Shown in pieces: positions 6,167 through 7,154 of a stretch of 7,154 nt of DNA. Positions within the stretch are counted from its first letter, which is position 1; each line of letters opens with the position of its first letter. Position numbers and translations under genes: made by a program. Source of the stretch: Betaproteobacteria bacterium (lineage in GTDB: Bacteria; Pseudomonadota; Gammaproteobacteria; Burkholderiales; SG8-39); contig VBDM01000093.1 in assembly GCA_005881355.1 (NCBI GenBank), forward strand, positions 1 to 7,154, in the 5' to 3' direction. The notes beneath the pieces are model-generated. The model worked only from the letters and a program-made list of their open reading frames with translations. It made no database searches and was not told where the DNA came from.

Positions 6167-6180
6167 AGAAACTTGTAGGG

Positions 6181-6663
6181 TTATTCCGGCGGACTCGGGT
6201 CCACAGAGCCCGCTCCGTCACGCCAACGCAGACGGATTCGAAGGCGCCGCAGCTCCTCGGCTGACGCGGAATCGGCCATGAGCACGACCCATTTGCGGCC
6301 TCGCTCGATTTGATCGAGCCCCATCACCACGAGCGCTGTCGAAACGAAGTGGTCGGCTCCGAGCCTGCCTTCATGCCACGCGCCGTTGCGATCGCGCCAG
6401 CAAGCGCGTCCATCAGTGTGCAATTCGAGCGACACCGCCGCCGTGGAGGAGCGGTGCAGGGTTTCGACGAGGCACGCGGCTCCCGAAAGGAGCACGCCGG
6501 AGCCGACCAGATACATCGGCCAATCGGCGAGGCTCACCCACGCGGCGGCCAGCGCAAGGACGTGAACGACACCGAGCAGGGCCGCCAGCCGGAGCGAAGG
6601 CCTGAGGTCTGGCCGCCGGAAAGCGTCTCTACGCGCCGCTCGGAGTGGCTCAAGCCGGGTCAA
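6181..6663 (-). CDS. ygfX: YgfX (CptA-like) family inner-membrane protein
   Basis: The predicted 160-residue protein has a basic N-terminus (1-27), two closely spaced transmembrane segments (about 25-44 and 48-66) and a cytoplasmic C-terminal domain. That domain follows the pattern of E. coli YgfX: a hydrophobic strand with TDGRACWR (83-90), an NGAWHEG turn, and the ending WVVLMADSASAEELRRLRIRLR, comparable to LWLAADSMDEAEWRDLRRIL recalled from E. coli. In E. coli YgfX is encoded with SdhE and has been reported as a toxin acting on FtsZ and MreB; that role is debated, and no sdhE is visible here. The start is inferred: TTG at 6663 overlaps the fabF stop (TTGA). The next in-frame candidate, a GTG, would remove the first membrane helix, and longer versions would run inside fabF. 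No clear ribosome binding site precedes the TTG, so coupling to fabF is likely. Family fairly secure, start less so, function here unknown. Confidence 0.75.
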   Translation of the reverse strand: MTRLEPLRAARRDAFRRPDLRPSLRLAALLGVVHVLALAAAWVSLADWPMYLVGSGVLLSGAACLVETLHRSSTAAVSLELHTDGRACWRDRNGAWHEGRLGADHFVSTALVVMGLDQIERGRKWVVLMADSASAEELRRLRIRLRWRDGAGSVDPSPPE

Positions 6664-7154
6664 ACGCGCTTGAAAATCAACGTGCCGTTGGTGCCGCCGA
6701 ATCCGAAGGAATTCGAAAGCGCCGTGCGCATCGGCATGCGCCGCGCGGTGTTTGGCACATAATCGAGATCGCAAGCCGGGTCCTGATTGAACAGGTTCGC
6801 GGTCGGGGGCGCGACCTGATGGTGGATCGCCAACGCGCAGAAAATCGCCTCCACCCCTCCGGCCGCGCCGAGCAGGTGACCCGTCATGGATTTGGTCGAG
6901 CTGATGGCGAGCTTTTTTGCGTGCTCGCCGAAGCAGCGCTTGACCGCCACGGTTTCGGCGAGGTCGCCGAGCGGAGTCGAAGTCCCGTGAGCGTTGATAT
7001 AGTCGATGTCTTCGCGGTTGAGTCGCGCGTTGCGCAACGCATTCTCCATGCAGCGCGCCGCCCCCTCGCCGTCCTCCTGGGGCGCGGTCATGTGGTAAGC
7101 ATCCCCGCTCATGCCGTAACCGGCGAGCTCGGCGTAGATCGTGGCCCCGCGCTT
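6660..7154 (-). CDS. fabF: Beta-ketoacyl-ACP synthase II (FabF), C-terminal part; 5' end beyond the right edge
   Basis: FabF condenses malonyl-ACP with acyl-ACP in each elongation round of type II fatty acid synthesis in the cytoplasm. The last 164 residues are present. Both catalytic histidines are visible: in YINAHGTSTPLGD (His56 of the fragment) and in STKSMTGHLLGAAGG (His93, with the conserved Lys88). The glycine-rich end NSFGFGGTNGTLIFKRV is typical of the family. The active-site cysteine lies upstream, outside the window. GYGMSGDAYHMTAP at the start of the fragment is characteristic of FabF rather than FabB. The stop overlaps the probable ygfX start. An acpP gene commonly lies upstream of fabF, but that cannot be seen here. 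FabF is strongly favoured; a FabF-like paralogue from a secondary-metabolite cluster is unlikely given the neighbours. Confidence 0.96.
   Translation of the reverse strand, partial: KRGATIYAELAGYGMSGDAYHMTAPQEDGEGAARCMENALRNARLNREDIDYINAHGTSTPLGDLAETVAVKRCFGEHAKKLAISSTKSMTGHLLGAAGGVEAIFCALAIHHQVAPPTANLFNQDPACDLDYVPNTARRMPMRTALSNSFGFGGTNGTLIFKRV

Noticed and set aside
6664..6774. 37-residue N-terminal extension of YgfX from an ATG at 6774
   Set aside because: It lies entirely inside the conserved end of fabF in another frame, and its Arg/His-rich sequence does not resemble the YgfX N-terminus.

Overview
This window is a compact, GC-rich (roughly 60% by eye) chromosomal core segment, most likely from a betaproteobacterium. 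Every gene reads leftward on the minus strand. In transcription order, from the right edge to the left: the 3' end of fabF (fatty acid elongation), a small YgfX-family membrane protein gene, rpoE (envelope-stress sigma factor), rseA/mucA (anti-sigma), rseB/mucB (periplasmic regulator), a mucD/degP-type periplasmic serine protease, lepA (elongation factor 4), and the 5' part of lepB (signal peptidase I). The order rpoE-rseA-rseB-mucD-lepA-lepB matches, from memory, the algU-mucABCD-lepA-lepB arrangement of Pseudomonas, but there is no mucC/rseC, and fabF-ygfX lies on the upstream side, an order I associate with betaproteobacteria.

The genes fall into tightly packed blocks. ygfX appears to start on a TTG overlapping the fabF stop codon. 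A 146-base gap ahead of rpoE holds a sigma-E-like promoter, a perfect DnaA box and a small hairpin. rpoE and rseA are 3 bases apart, and rseA and rseB overlap by 4 (ATGA). A 90-base gap with a strong inverted repeat separates rseB from mucD. A 137-base gap separates mucD from lepA and ends in a strong terminator-like hairpin whose T-run lies 10 bases before the lepA ATG. lepA and lepB overlap by 4 bases (ATGA). No gene-free stretch exceeds 300 bases.

Functionally this is an envelope-stress and protein-export cluster. RpoE directs the stress regulon, RseA holds RpoE at the inner membrane, and RseB guards RseA in the periplasm. MucD degrades or refolds damaged periplasmic proteins. LepB removes signal peptides from exported proteins, which here should include RseB and MucD, and LepA assists translation. 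I found no mobile element, CRISPR array, RNA gene or clearly novel system. The points most worth a second look are regulatory: the hairpin before lepA and the composite rpoE leader.
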